Shown here: positions 1 through 7,508 of the stretch, in pieces | Layout of the letters: every line of letters begins with the position of its first letter | Position numbering within the stretch: the stretch's first letter is position 1 | Source: Desulfovibrio sp. UBA2564 | GTDB taxonomy: Bacteria; Desulfobacterota; Desulfovibrionia; Desulfovibrionales; Desulfovibrionaceae | NCBI GenBank assembly: GCA_002340305.1 | Contig: DDLU01000174.1 | Location: 1-11,680, forward strand | Length of the DNA: 11,680 nt | Direction of reading: 5' to 3' | Translations under genes and position numbers: made by a program | The notes under the pieces: generated by a model | What the model saw: the letters and a program-made list of their open reading frames with translations, nothing else | Told to the model about the DNA's origin: nothing | Database searches by the model: none

Positions 1-307
1 ACAGGCCACTAAAACCCTGCTGGTTCTTAAAGGTGCAGGGACAATCATCGGCTGCCCTGACGGGCAGATAGTCGTCTCTCCCCTGTCCGCCCCCAACCTT
101 GCGGCAGCAGGATCCGGTGACATCCTCGCCGGTATGGGGGGAGCTTTATTGGCAAAAGGAATTCCTGCTATGCAAAGTGCTTGTATCGCGGTATACTGGC
201 ATGGACTGGCAGGACAGTATCTGGCTGAAAATTTTCCGTATCGTGGAAACATTGCAACTGAAATAGCTGACGTGCTCCCCCAAGTGCTCAAGGAGGAATT
301 ATGCTGA
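1..307 (+). CDS. nnrD: ADP-dependent NAD(P)H-hydrate dehydratase, C-terminal part (partial, 5' end outside window)
   Basis: The reading frame that starts at base 2 is open for 101 codons and stops with TGA at 305-307. It enters from the left edge, so only the C-terminus is present. The family removes water from hydrated, damaged NADH/NADPH using a nucleotide phosphate donor, a cytoplasmic metabolite-repair reaction. Visible family marks are a VLKGAGT stretch (visible residues 8-14), a PDG turn (19-21) and the NLAAAGSGDILAG block (32-44). The Asp of that GSGD (residue 40) matches the catalytic Asp of the ribokinase-like fold. GSGD replaces the commoner GTGD, a mild change. The last 7 nt overlap the start of the next gene, which suggests translational coupling. 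Whether an N-terminal epimerase (NnrE) domain is fused cannot be seen here. The family call is firm; the donor (ADP or ATP) is from family knowledge. Confidence 0.85.
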   Translation, partial: QATKTLLVLKGAGTIIGCPDGQIVVSPLSAPNLAAAGSGDILAGMGGALLAKGIPAMQSACIAVYWHGLAGQYLAENFPYRGNIATEIADVLPQVLKEELC

Positions 308-750
308 AAGCCAAGGATATCATGACTTCCGGTGCCCTTACCCTTGAACCTGAAAATGATGTGGCAACCGCAGCCAAGCTTATGCTTGAAAAACACTTGA
401 ACGGACTCCCGGTGGTGGATGGTGACGGAAAGCTGGTCGGCGTAATCTGCCAGAGTGACCTTGTTGCCCAGCAGAAGACTATTTCCATGCCTTCCCTATT
501 CACCATTCTGGACGGATTTATCTCTTTCTCCTCCAACGAGGAACTTGAGCGTGAGGTGAACAAAATCGCGGCTACCAAAGTGGAACACGCCATGACCCCT
601 AACCCCATAACCATTGAACCCGATACAAGTATCGAAAAAATTGCCGACCTTATGGTTGAAAGAAAGTTCTACACCCTGCCGGTTGTGGAAAACGGAAAGC
701 TGGTCGGCGTTGTCGGTAAAGAAGACGTATTAAAGGTTTTAGCTAAGTAA
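301..750 (+). CDS. Two-CBS-domain protein
   Basis: This 149-residue protein is built almost wholly from two CBS motifs, at about residues 5-60 and 93-148, joined by a linker (about 61-92). Each ends in a matching LPVV...GKLVGV...D(L/V)L segment (36-54 and 126-144), the classic CBS repeat. CBS pairs form Bateman modules that bind adenosine nucleotides such as AMP, ATP or S-adenosylmethionine and act as energy or metabolite sensors. There is no attached enzyme or transport domain, so the partner is unknown. AGGAGG (291-296) lies 4 nt before the ATG, and the start overlaps the end of the preceding gene. A 19-nt stretch is identical in the two repeats (425-443 and 692-710). It is cytoplasmic: no signal peptide or membrane segment is seen. 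A role tied to the neighbouring repair or tRNA genes is only inference. Confidence 0.9.
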   Translation: MLKAKDIMTSGALTLEPENDVATAAKLMLEKHLNGLPVVDGDGKLVGVICQSDLVAQQKTISMPSLFTILDGFISFSSNEELEREVNKIAATKVEHAMTPNPITIEPDTSIEKIADLMVERKFYTLPVVENGKLVGVVGKEDVLKVLAK

Positions 751-1245
751 ATGAGTAATGATAAACTGATCATCAATCTGCCGGATGTGGAGGCGACCCT
801 CAAGCTCGGCTCCACACTGGCTTCTTTTTTTCTGGAAACGAAAAAACTGGTTCCAATCTTTTTAAACGGGGACCTTGGATCGGGAAAAACAACTTTTGTT
901 CGCGCACTTGTAGAAAGCTTCCCCGATGCGCAAAGCGCAGAAGTAAGCAGCCCCAGCTTCAATATTCTTAATATTTACCCCACAAAACCTCAAGTCGCTC
1001 ATTTTGACCTTTATAGATTGGAAGGTCAGACACCTGATGAAGACTTCTTTGATTTATTAAGTGATAAAAAAACTTTGACAGTTGTAGAGTGGATTCAGTA
1101 TCTGAAAATGGAATTCTGGCCTGAAAGCGCAATGCTCTTCACTTGGATCCCTGCCGAATCTGGCAGAACAATAGAATTGACCCTGCATGGTTCAGCGACC
1201 TCCCTCTATGAAGAGCTCGCCTCATTTCTCAAGTCATTCCAATAA
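751..1245 (+). CDS. tsaE: tRNA threonylcarbamoyladenosine biosynthesis ATPase TsaE
   Basis: TsaE is the P-loop ATPase that works with TsaB and TsaD to place threonylcarbamoyl on A37 of ANN-decoding tRNAs (t6A). The 164-residue length is usual for the family. The Walker A is GDLGSGKTT (residues 40-48). It is followed by the family's SPSFNIL (67-73, normally SPTF.L), the HFDLYRL block (84-90) and a VVEW segment (111-114). The ATG follows directly on the TAA of the CBS gene with zero spacing. Only a weak upstream AAAGG is present, so translation is probably coupled to the gene before. tsaE and nnr-type genes are often adjacent or fused in bacteria, which supports both calls. No tsaB or tsaD is in the window. 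Confidence 0.93.
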   Translation: MSNDKLIINLPDVEATLKLGSTLASFFLETKKLVPIFLNGDLGSGKTTFVRALVESFPDAQSAEVSSPSFNILNIYPTKPQVAHFDLYRLEGQTPDEDFFDLLSDKKTLTVVEWIQYLKMEFWPESAMLFTWIPAESGRTIELTLHGSATSLYEELASFLKSFQ

Positions 1246-1283
1246 TATCCGTTGAAATCATGTGGTAAGGAGATAATGTTCAA

Positions 1284-2522
1284 ATGAACATCGTAGTACA
1301 GAAATTCGGTGGAACCTCGGTCAGGAACCTCGAATGCATGAAGCAAGTACTGGAAAAAGTCATGGTGCCTTACGAAAAAGGCAACAAAGTTATCGTAGTC
1401 CTATCCGCAATGTCCGGTGAAACAAACCGGCTCATTGATCTGGCCTATGAATGGTCAAAAGAACCGGACCTCGCCGAAATGGACTCTCTGGTATCCACCG
1501 GGGAACAGGTTTCTACAGCCTTGTTTTCCATGCTTCTAAAAGATCGTGGAATCAAAGCCCGCTCCCTGCTGGGTTTTCAGATTCCCATTAAGACAGACTC
1601 AGATTATTCCCGCGCACGTATCCTAGATATAGATCGCGTTAAAATCGAAGAAATGCTTCATGATCATGATATACTGGTCATGGCCGGCTTTCAGGGTTGT
1701 GATGAAGAAAGACGAATTACCACCCTCGGCCGCGGTGGTTCCGATACTTCCGCTGTAGCCATGGCAGCTGCGATTGAAGCTGATGTCTGCGAAATTTTTA
1801 CCGATGTTCCGGGTGTTTTCACTACCGACCCAAACATCTGTTCCCTTGCTCGAAAACTGGATCATGTTTCCTATGATGAGATGCTGGAAATGGCCAGCAT
1901 GGGCGCGAAAGTACTACAGATCCGTTCGGTTGAATTTGCTAAAAAATATAATGTTAAAGTTCATGTCCGCTCTACTTTCAGCGATGAGATCGGAACATAC
2001 GTCACTCAGGAGGATAAGAATATGGAATCAGTACTTGTTTCCGGAATTGCATATGACAAGGACCAAGCTCGTGTAACCCTATCCAAGGTAAATGACGTTC
2101 CGGGAGTATCCGCGACTCTGTTCACTCCTCTTGCTGACGCAGGTATTCTGGTTGATATGATCGTTCAGAACCCCAGCCGTGACGGCCGCACCGACATGAC
2201 CTTTACCATTCCCAGAGGTGATCTGAAAAAGACCCTCGAAATTATTGATGAGATTAAAGACCCCATGGGAGCTCAGGATGTTCTGTACGATCAGCATGTT
2301 TGTAAAGTTTCCGTCATCGGTGTTGGAATGCGTAACCATTCCGGTGTAGCATCCAAAGCATTTCAAGCACTGCGTGATGAAAACATCAACATTCTGATGA
2401 TCAGCACATCCGAAATTAAAATTACCTGCCTAATCGAAGAAAAATACACTGAACTGGCCATCAGAACGCTCCATAACACGTTCGGGCTCGATAAATCGGG
2501 GTCCGATGAAAACTCACTCTAG
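1284..2522 (+). CDS. lysC: Aspartate kinase (aspartokinase) with two C-terminal ACT domains
   Basis: This enzyme phosphorylates L-aspartate with ATP, the first step of the lysine, threonine, methionine and diaminopimelate branch. The 412 residues match the monofunctional bacterial class. The amino acid kinase domain covers about residues 1-230, with KFGGTS (7-12), STGEQ (71-75), TTLGRGGSDT (147-156) and FTDVPGVFTTDP (172-183). Two ACT regulatory domains follow, at about 260-335 and 342-405, and usually bind lysine and/or threonine for feedback inhibition. AAGGAG (1267-1272) lies 11 nt before the ATG. A closer ATG at 1276 gives only three codons, so 1284 is the real start. An internal SD and ATG near 2008-2024 may yield a separate beta subunit (own entry). 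There is no homoserine dehydrogenase domain. The stop lies 3 nt before cimA. Confidence 0.96.
   Translation: MNIVVQKFGGTSVRNLECMKQVLEKVMVPYEKGNKVIVVLSAMSGETNRLIDLAYEWSKEPDLAEMDSLVSTGEQVSTALFSMLLKDRGIKARSLLGFQIPIKTDSDYSRARILDIDRVKIEEMLHDHDILVMAGFQGCDEERRITTLGRGGSDTSAVAMAAAIEADVCEIFTDVPGVFTTDPNICSLARKLDHVSYDEMLEMASMGAKVLQIRSVEFAKKYNVKVHVRSTFSDEIGTYVTQEDKNMESVLVSGIAYDKDQARVTLSKVNDVPGVSATLFTPLADAGILVDMIVQNPSRDGRTDMTFTIPRGDLKKTLEIIDEIKDPMGAQDVLYDQHVCKVSVIGVGMRNHSGVASKAFQALRDENINILMISTSEIKITCLIEEKYTELAIRTLHNTFGLDKSGSDENSL
2008..2024 (+). promoter_or_regulatory. Internal Shine-Dalgarno and ATG in lysC, possible start of an ACT-only beta subunit
   Basis: A full AGGAGG at 2008-2013 is followed, after 8 nt, by an in-frame ATG at 2022-2024 (codon 247 of lysC). 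Translation from here to 2522 would give a 166-residue protein holding both ACT domains and no kinase domain. In Bacillus subtilis aspartokinase II, Corynebacterium and Thermus, an alpha2beta2 enzyme is known in which beta is made from an in-frame internal start near the same codon. Position, spacing and product all agree with that arrangement. That it is used here is inference. Confidence 0.55.
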
Positions 2523-2525
2523 CAA

Positions 2526-4127
2526 ATGAAACAAATAAAAATATACGACACCACTCTGCGTGACGGAACACAATCTGAAGAAATAAACTTGAGCGTACAA
2601 GATAAAGTGCGCATCACCCGCAAGCTGGACGACCTCGGCGTACATTACGTCGAGGGCGGCTGGCCCGGTTCCAATGCCACTGACAGGGAATTCTTTAAAG
2701 AAATCCAGAATTACGCTCTCAAAAACTGCAAAGTCTCCGCCTTCGGTTCAACTCATATGAACCGCCTTACTCCCGAAAATGACCCCAACCTGAACGCCCT
2801 GATTGAATCAGGAGCCAAGACTATGTCTATCTTCGGTAAAACATGGGATTTCCATGCTACCAGCGCTCTTGGTGTCACTCTCAAAAGAAATATTGAACTG
2901 ATCAGAAACAGCATCTCCTACCTGCATCCGCATGTGGAAGAGCTGTTCTTTGATGCCGAGCACTTCTTTGACGGCTTCAAAGCCAACCCGGAATTCACCT
3001 TAAACTGCCTTAAAGCAGCGCATGAGGCCGGAGCGGATGTGCTCATCCTTTGCGATACCAATGGCGGTTCCATGCCCGGGGAAATCGTAACCGCATGTAA
3101 AGAGGTTCAGGAAAAAATCCCCGGCTGCCACATCGGTATTCATGCCCACAACGATTGTGACCTTGCGGTAGCAAACTCAATTACTGCTGTGCAAAACGGT
3201 GCTATCCAGATTCAGGGGACAATGAACGGTTACGGAGAGCGTTGCGGTAACGCCAACCTCTGTTCCATTATTCCTAACCTTGAACTCAAGCTCGGTTATG
3301 AGACTATCGGCAAAAACAAGCTGATCAAACTCAAAGAAACTTCCACATACGTCACCGAAATTGCCAACCTGCGCCCCTTCCTGCGCCAGCCATTCGTCGG
3401 ACAGGCAGCTTTTGCGCATAAAGGCGGCGTACATGTCAGTGCCGTGCTCAAGGATTCCACCAGCTACGAACACATCGATCCGCTACTGGTAGGTAATGAC
3501 CGCCGCGTGCTGCTCTCGGACCTTTCAGGTAAGAGCAACGTGCTCTACAAGGCCAAGCAGTACGGTTACGATCTGGACAAAAACGATCCTGCGGTGCAGA
3601 CCATTCTGGCAGAGATCAAGGAGCGCGAGTCCATCGGTTTTGAATATTCCGCAGCGGAAGCTTCCTTCGAACTGCTTTTCTTCAAAGCCATGGGCTGGTC
3701 CAAGCGCTATTTTGAGTTCATTAACTTCTTTGTAGTCGATGCCAAACGTAAAAATGATTCCGAGCCTTTTTCCGAGGCAACAGTGATCGTAAAAGTCCAC
3801 GGTCAGGAAAACCATACCGCCGCTTCCGGTGACGGTCCGGTTAACGCCCTCGACAAAGCATTGCGTAAGGCACTTGAACCTTTCTATCCGTCATTAAAAG
3901 AAGTTCGTTTACAGGACTTTAAGGTAAGAGTATTGTCTGGGGCTGTACGTCAGGCAGCGGGCACAAGTTCTAACGTCCGCCTGCTTATTGAATCCACTGA
4001 CGGCAAAAGCCAGTGGACCACCATGGGTGTCAGCCACAACATCATTGAAGCGAGCTGGCAGGCCCTTGTGGACTCCATCAACTACAAGCTCTTCAAGGAT
4101 GATCCCCAAAAATGGCCATCGAGATAA
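2526..4127 (+). CDS. cimA: (R)-citramalate synthase
   Basis: The enzyme condenses pyruvate and acetyl-CoA to (R)-citramalate, giving 2-ketobutyrate for isoleucine without threonine. The 533 residues fit the long CimA family rather than 2-isopropylmalate synthase proper. The catalytic TIM barrel covers about residues 1-270, with YDTTLRDGTQ (7-16; R12 and D13 conserved), CDTNGG (176-181), HAHND (206-210) and NGYGERCGNANL (234-245). D8, H206, H208 and N242 are the expected metal ligands. A linker region has FAHKGGVHVSAV (296-307), and a LeuA-type dimerisation and allosteric domain covers about 395-525, where isoleucine feedback would act. The start lies 3 nt after the lysC stop with no strong SD, so coupling is likely. 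The 3' end overlaps the next gene by 16 nt. Homocitrate synthase and isopropylmalate synthase are less likely given the VEGGWPGSN segment (42-50) and overall length. Confidence 0.93.
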   Translation: MKQIKIYDTTLRDGTQSEEINLSVQDKVRITRKLDDLGVHYVEGGWPGSNATDREFFKEIQNYALKNCKVSAFGSTHMNRLTPENDPNLNALIESGAKTMSIFGKTWDFHATSALGVTLKRNIELIRNSISYLHPHVEELFFDAEHFFDGFKANPEFTLNCLKAAHEAGADVLILCDTNGGSMPGEIVTACKEVQEKIPGCHIGIHAHNDCDLAVANSITAVQNGAIQIQGTMNGYGERCGNANLCSIIPNLELKLGYETIGKNKLIKLKETSTYVTEIANLRPFLRQPFVGQAAFAHKGGVHVSAVLKDSTSYEHIDPLLVGNDRRVLLSDLSGKSNVLYKAKQYGYDLDKNDPAVQTILAEIKERESIGFEYSAAEASFELLFFKAMGWSKRYFEFINFFVVDAKRKNDSEPFSEATVIVKVHGQENHTAASGDGPVNALDKALRKALEPFYPSLKEVRLQDFKVRVLSGAVRQAAGTSSNVRLLIESTDGKSQWTTMGVSHNIIEASWQALVDSINYKLFKDDPQKWPSR

Positions 4128-4951
4128 CAGGACAATACACACAGCCGTGCAGAATCTCCGTTCTTTGTGATAATGAATCCCTGAATGACAACCTCGGTAA
4201 AGAATGGGGCCTCTCCATGGCTCTGGAACTTCCCGGGAATGACCTTTGGCTTTGGGATTGCAGCGCAAGCGACCTTTTCCTGAAAAATGCCGGTATCATG
4301 AAAATTGACATCAGCAAAGCTAAAGGACTGGCACTCAGTCACGGTCACTGGGATCACACCGGCGGCATGGACGCACTCATGGATGCTGATTTCATGGGTC
4401 CTGTTTATGCCCACCCGGATTTTGCCAACAGGCGCTATTCCAAGGAAGATGACGGCTCCGCTAAGGACGCATCTTTCAACTGTGAATATCCGGGTACCAT
4501 CATCGTTCGCGATGATGTGGAACTGGAAGACGGACTGTTCATGATCACCGAAATCACCCGCCGCGAAGGTTTATTCGAGGCAACCAGGGATTTATACATT
4601 GATCAGGAAATGACTCAGGTTGATCATGTCCGCGATGATGCTTTCTTGCTGCTCATGACTAATTCAGGCCCGGTCGTTGTACTTGGCTGCTGTCATAGCG
4701 GCCTTGCAAATTCGCTCTACCATCTGCGTGATCTAACCGGGATTGACTCTGTTCACGCCATCATCGGCGGCCTGCACCTCTACTCTGCTGATAAGGCCGA
4801 ATACGAGAGTACCGCTAAGGTAATTGAAGAATTCAGTCCTGAAATTGTCTCTCCCGGTCACTGCACCGGTAAAGACGGTTTTGAATTCCTTAAGGAAAGA
4901 CTTTCCTGCGAAGTAGTACCTATGGGTTCCGGCTCGGTTTATGAGTTCTGA
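4112..4951 (+). CDS. Metallo-beta-lactamase-fold hydrolase (DHPS-like/MJ0301-like family)
   Basis: This 279-residue cytoplasmic metalloprotein carries the MBL signature HGHWDH (77-82; H77, H79, D81 and H82 as ligands). Later ligand positions are GCCHSG (192-197, H195), GGLHL (219-223, H222) and PGHCTG (248-253, H250). The CCHSG and HCTG patterns point to the subfamily named after a methanogen protein annotated as 7,8-dihydropterin-6-methyl-4-(beta-D-ribofuranosyl)aminobenzene-5'-phosphate synthase. That activity is unlikely to be the physiological one in a bacterium, so the substrate is unknown. The start lies inside the end of cimA, 11 nt after an AAGGAT, with no better in-frame start before the first conserved strand (ISVLCDN, 15-21). 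It is the last gene of the left run and is followed by a terminator hairpin. Confidence 0.88.
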   Translation: MAIEITGQYTQPCRISVLCDNESLNDNLGKEWGLSMALELPGNDLWLWDCSASDLFLKNAGIMKIDISKAKGLALSHGHWDHTGGMDALMDADFMGPVYAHPDFANRRYSKEDDGSAKDASFNCEYPGTIIVRDDVELEDGLFMITEITRREGLFEATRDLYIDQEMTQVDHVRDDAFLLLMTNSGPVVVLGCCHSGLANSLYHLRDLTGIDSVHAIIGGLHLYSADKAEYESTAKVIEEFSPEIVSPGHCTGKDGFEFLKERLSCEVVPMGSGSVYEF

Positions 4952-4975
4952 TATCGTTTGCTATACAAGTTAATG

Positions 4976-5017
4976 AAAAAAGGTCCGCTGAGATTATCTC
5001 AATGGACCTTTTCTTTC
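4976..5017. terminator. Bidirectional intrinsic terminator between convergent genes
   Basis: A 9-bp perfect stem pairs 4978-4986 with 5004-5012, and an inner 4-bp stem pairs 4990-4993 with 4997-5000 over a 3-nt loop. The outer stem ends in a run of T on the + strand and in a run of A on the other side, so it can serve both the + strand MBL gene (ending 4951) and the - strand GH57 gene (ending 5033). Confidence 0.85.
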
Positions 5018-5032
5018 GTACTAGCGAAGTTC

Positions 5033-7264
5033 CTACAGATCAAAGCCAATCATCTTGGCTAATTCAGGATCGCTTTCCCCGATCAAGACCTTATCCCAGT
5101 AGCAATTCTGCAAACGCCAAAGGTCGATGGGCAATTCAATATTATGCGCTCTGTCAACTACCCCACGAATACTGTCCCACAGGGTCAGATCATTTTGCAG
5201 CATGGAGCACAACTCAAGAGCAAGCTGCTCAACAAAATAATCAAGATCAGGATGATCCCGACCGACTTCTTTCATGAAATCAATAAAATCGTTACCGACA
5301 GTATCGCCGGAGAAAATGTAGCTCCATGCAAGACCTGCCCACAATTTACGCCAATGTGGTCCCCATGTCTGCTCAGACTGATAGTCTTCGAATTCATTGA
5401 AAAGAATAGGGCCGCATCCGGTGCTCAGAATTTGCGCATCCCATGATTTTTTTGCGAAACGCTTCACCCATGCAAGGGACAAAGATTGCCGCTTTTTCCA
5501 TGCGGTATCAGGGAGCAAAAAGGTTTCAATTTGCCCAGTAGGCAATGAAACTTCAACCGATCCGGATAGGACACGATCTCCTTTTGACCACCTAAAACCG
5601 TAATTTTTAACCTCAGATTCCAGTTGCCACCTTATCTCAGCTTCACCACGGGCCGTCACTAAAGAATCATCATTGACCCGGATAAGCACAGCAACACCGG
5701 GCCATTCAATACGCCCCTCTTCCCCGGGTAATGGGAAAACTCCTTCAACATAGAGTCGGGCTAATGCCTGTCCGATAAGACTACCCGGAGTCTCGCTCTG
5801 AGGTTTGATTTTACTGTTCCAAAGATCAACCGCTGAACCATAACGTGCTTCGTTGGATCGGGCTTCCCCGGTAATTGAAAGAAATTTTTCTTCCAGACCG
5901 ATCATCCCCGTTTCCTGCGCTATCTCAATGGCCCGGAGTGCAAAGCCCATGTTATTAACTGGCTCCAGACGTGCTAAGTCATCAAAGAACCACCCACAAC
6001 TGGCAAAGGATGATAAAGCCCATTTCTGCATGGAAAGCAGCTTCCAACCTAAATCTGCTTTGGAGCTATCTTCAGAAACATTAAAGTGTTGGTTGAAGAA
6101 ATCTTCTTGAGAAGTAAGACCACTTAAGACCGAACCGTAATCAATCAGGGCCTTACGTGAATCTTTAAAAATTTTATCGCCATGGTTAAAATAGTGTGCA
6201 TTCATTAGATTCTTGATTGCATCAAGACCTTCGCGAAGAGGTTTGCGCCATTGCTGATTCCAATCAGGATAACCTCCTGTACAGCAACCGCAATCACTGC
6301 GCCAGCGCTCCACTCCATGATAGCAACTCCAAGAAGAGTCTTCACGAATCCTGACCTTGCGTGTAGGTGGATTTTTTTCGAGATAAGCACCATAGTTAAG
6401 CAATGAAATTCCGTCCCGTTCTTCAATGCCCTGCGCAAGGACGTAGGCAAGAGCCATTTCCCCGAACTCAACGTGGTGCCCATAAGTCTCGCCATCGGTA
6501 CCAACTGAAAGAAGACCTTCAGCAGCTGCGCCGGAAATTTTATTCCAGAAATTGTCGCCATTTTTGAGCAAACCTTCATACGCAACAGCCTGTGATACTC
6601 CACCATCATAAAAAAAGATGGAAATAGTTTTACCTGAAGGCAGTTCAACAAGATATGGCTCTTTTATGTTGATGGAATGTTCATCCACTTCCTGCCAGTC
6701 TTCGGATTCAATATCGGCGATTGCCTCGGCCTGCCTCGGAGCCAGCAGTGTAAAAGTAATTCCATGCTCAGCAAGGGTCTCAAGAGTTTCCGTGTTGCAT
6801 GCAGTCTCGGATAGCCACATCCCTTCGGGCTTACGCTTGAAACGGGATTCAAAATCAGCAATAGCCCATACAACTTCAGCGTCACGGTCAAGTTCGGAAG
6901 CAAGCGGCATAATCACATGATGATAAATTTGAGCTATGGCATTTCCGTGCCCCCAACGTTTAAAGCTTAAAGCATCACCCTCAAGCATTTTTGCGTACAA
7001 CTTAGGCTCAGAACGCTCTATCCAGCGGAAAAGAGTCGGGCCGACATTAAAACTCATCCACTCGTAGCAATTGATAATGTCGAAAATCCCGTCACCGCCC
7101 ATACGTCTTGCCCACGCCAAGGGGGCATAGCTTTCACGACAGATTCTTTCATTCCAGTGCCGGAATGGTGCGGCACTGCCTTCAGGGAAAATCATATCCA
7201 GCCAAGGATCTTCTCTTGGTGGCTGGTAAAAATGACCATGTACACACAAAAATTTATCAGACAT
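5033..7264 (-). CDS. Glycoside hydrolase family 57 / DUF3536 protein
   Basis: This is a 743-residue protein without signal peptide or membrane segments, so it is expected in the cytoplasm. The N-terminal half is a GH57-type (beta/alpha)7 barrel. HGHFYQPP (residues 9-16) is the family's HQP-like first motif. GMWLSETAC (148-156) offers E153 as candidate nucleophile. GTDGETYGHH (255-264) offers D257 as candidate acid/base. A Cys-rich stretch, SCYHGVERWRSDCGC (313-327), is shared by DUF3536 members. The second half, including FASCGWFFDDLARLEPVNN (420-438), is the DUF3536 domain of unknown function. GH57 enzymes act on alpha-glucans (amylase, branching enzyme, 4-alpha-glucanotransferase); the true substrate here cannot be read from sequence. 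On the coding strand a GAGG (7271-7274) lies 6 nt before the ATG. No glycogen or other carbohydrate genes are nearby. Confidence 0.9.
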   Translation of the reverse strand: MSDKFLCVHGHFYQPPREDPWLDMIFPEGSAAPFRHWNERICRESYAPLAWARRMGGDGIFDIINCYEWMSFNVGPTLFRWIERSEPKLYAKMLEGDALSFKRWGHGNAIAQIYHHVIMPLASELDRDAEVVWAIADFESRFKRKPEGMWLSETACNTETLETLAEHGITFTLLAPRQAEAIADIESEDWQEVDEHSINIKEPYLVELPSGKTISIFFYDGGVSQAVAYEGLLKNGDNFWNKISGAAAEGLLSVGTDGETYGHHVEFGEMALAYVLAQGIEERDGISLLNYGAYLEKNPPTRKVRIREDSSWSCYHGVERWRSDCGCCTGGYPDWNQQWRKPLREGLDAIKNLMNAHYFNHGDKIFKDSRKALIDYGSVLSGLTSQEDFFNQHFNVSEDSSKADLGWKLLSMQKWALSSFASCGWFFDDLARLEPVNNMGFALRAIEIAQETGMIGLEEKFLSITGEARSNEARYGSAVDLWNSKIKPQSETPGSLIGQALARLYVEGVFPLPGEEGRIEWPGVAVLIRVNDDSLVTARGEAEIRWQLESEVKNYGFRWSKGDRVLSGSVEVSLPTGQIETFLLPDTAWKKRQSLSLAWVKRFAKKSWDAQILSTGCGPILFNEFEDYQSEQTWGPHWRKLWAGLAWSYIFSGDTVGNDFIDFMKEVGRDHPDLDYFVEQLALELCSMLQNDLTLWDSIRGVVDRAHNIELPIDLWRLQNCYWDKVLIGESDPELAKMIGFDL

Positions 7265-7296
7265 AGATATCCTCGTAATTTAAACCAATTTTATGA

Positions 7297-7326
7297 ATAG
7301 TACCCCAAGAAGAAATTTTTATCCAA
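7297..7326 (-). promoter_or_regulatory. Possible sigma70-type promoter of the GH57 gene
   Basis: On the - strand, TTGGAT (7326-7321) and TACTAT (7302-7297) are separated by 18 nt and lie 33 nt before the GH57 start. Each hexamer matches the consensus only partly (3/6 and 4/6), so this is a candidate, not a firm call. Confidence 0.35.
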
Positions 7327-7360
7327 TACTAACCTTCATTTTGTGCATAATAACCAAAGG

Positions 7361-7390
7361 AAAAAGGCTGTGGGTTTCCCCGCAGCCTTT
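7361..7390 (-). terminator. Intrinsic-terminator-like hairpin upstream of the GH57 gene
   Basis: AAAGGCTG (7363-7370) pairs with CAGCCTTT (7383-7390). The stem continues through one G-U pair and three G-C pairs to a 4-nt loop, giving a 12-bp stem. On the - strand the stem runs into five T residues. The + strand side is less T-rich, so the - direction is preferred. It lies about 97 nt before the GH57 ATG on the same strand, so it ends either a short upstream transcript or an attenuated GH57 leader. Confidence 0.7.
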
Positions 7391-7508
7391 AATAAATTAT
7401 CTAGCCGGCACAGGCCACTTTGTTACCGACCTGCTACAGCAGGTGTCTGTTCTTATCAACCAGAACACATAATGCGACTCCAGCTGTTCAAAGATTCTTT
7501 ATATATAG
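7361..7508 (-). ncRNA. Candidate small RNA or regulatory leader between two terminators
   Basis: This is most of a 319-nt stretch without a gene (7265-7583). On the - strand it starts after one terminator (7509-7545) and ends with another (7361-7390). Between them are two hairpins: a 6-bp stem with 8-nt loop (7448-7453 with 7462-7467) and a perfect stem at 7429-7444 (6 bp with a 4-nt loop). The only SD-preceded ATG reads four codons, so it is unlikely to code. I recognise no known RNA family, and no strong promoter is seen, though an AT-rich TATATATAAA stretch lies just after the first terminator. It could equally be a 5' leader of the GH57 gene. Confidence 0.3.

Noticed and set aside
1276..1287. 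Three-codon upstream reading frame (ATG TTC AAA TGA) overlapping the lysC start
   Set aside because: Its ATG is only 3 nt from the SD, too close for good initiation, and such a short frame easily arises by chance. It could at most affect coupling.
5002..5603. Several short + strand open frames over the end of the GH57 gene
   Set aside because: They are antisense to a well-supported gene, overlap one another and show no family motif.
7391..7500. tRNA or tRNA remnant in the structured gap
   Set aside because: The hairpins do not fit a cloverleaf and there is no TTCGA-type T-arm or CCA-ready acceptor stem.
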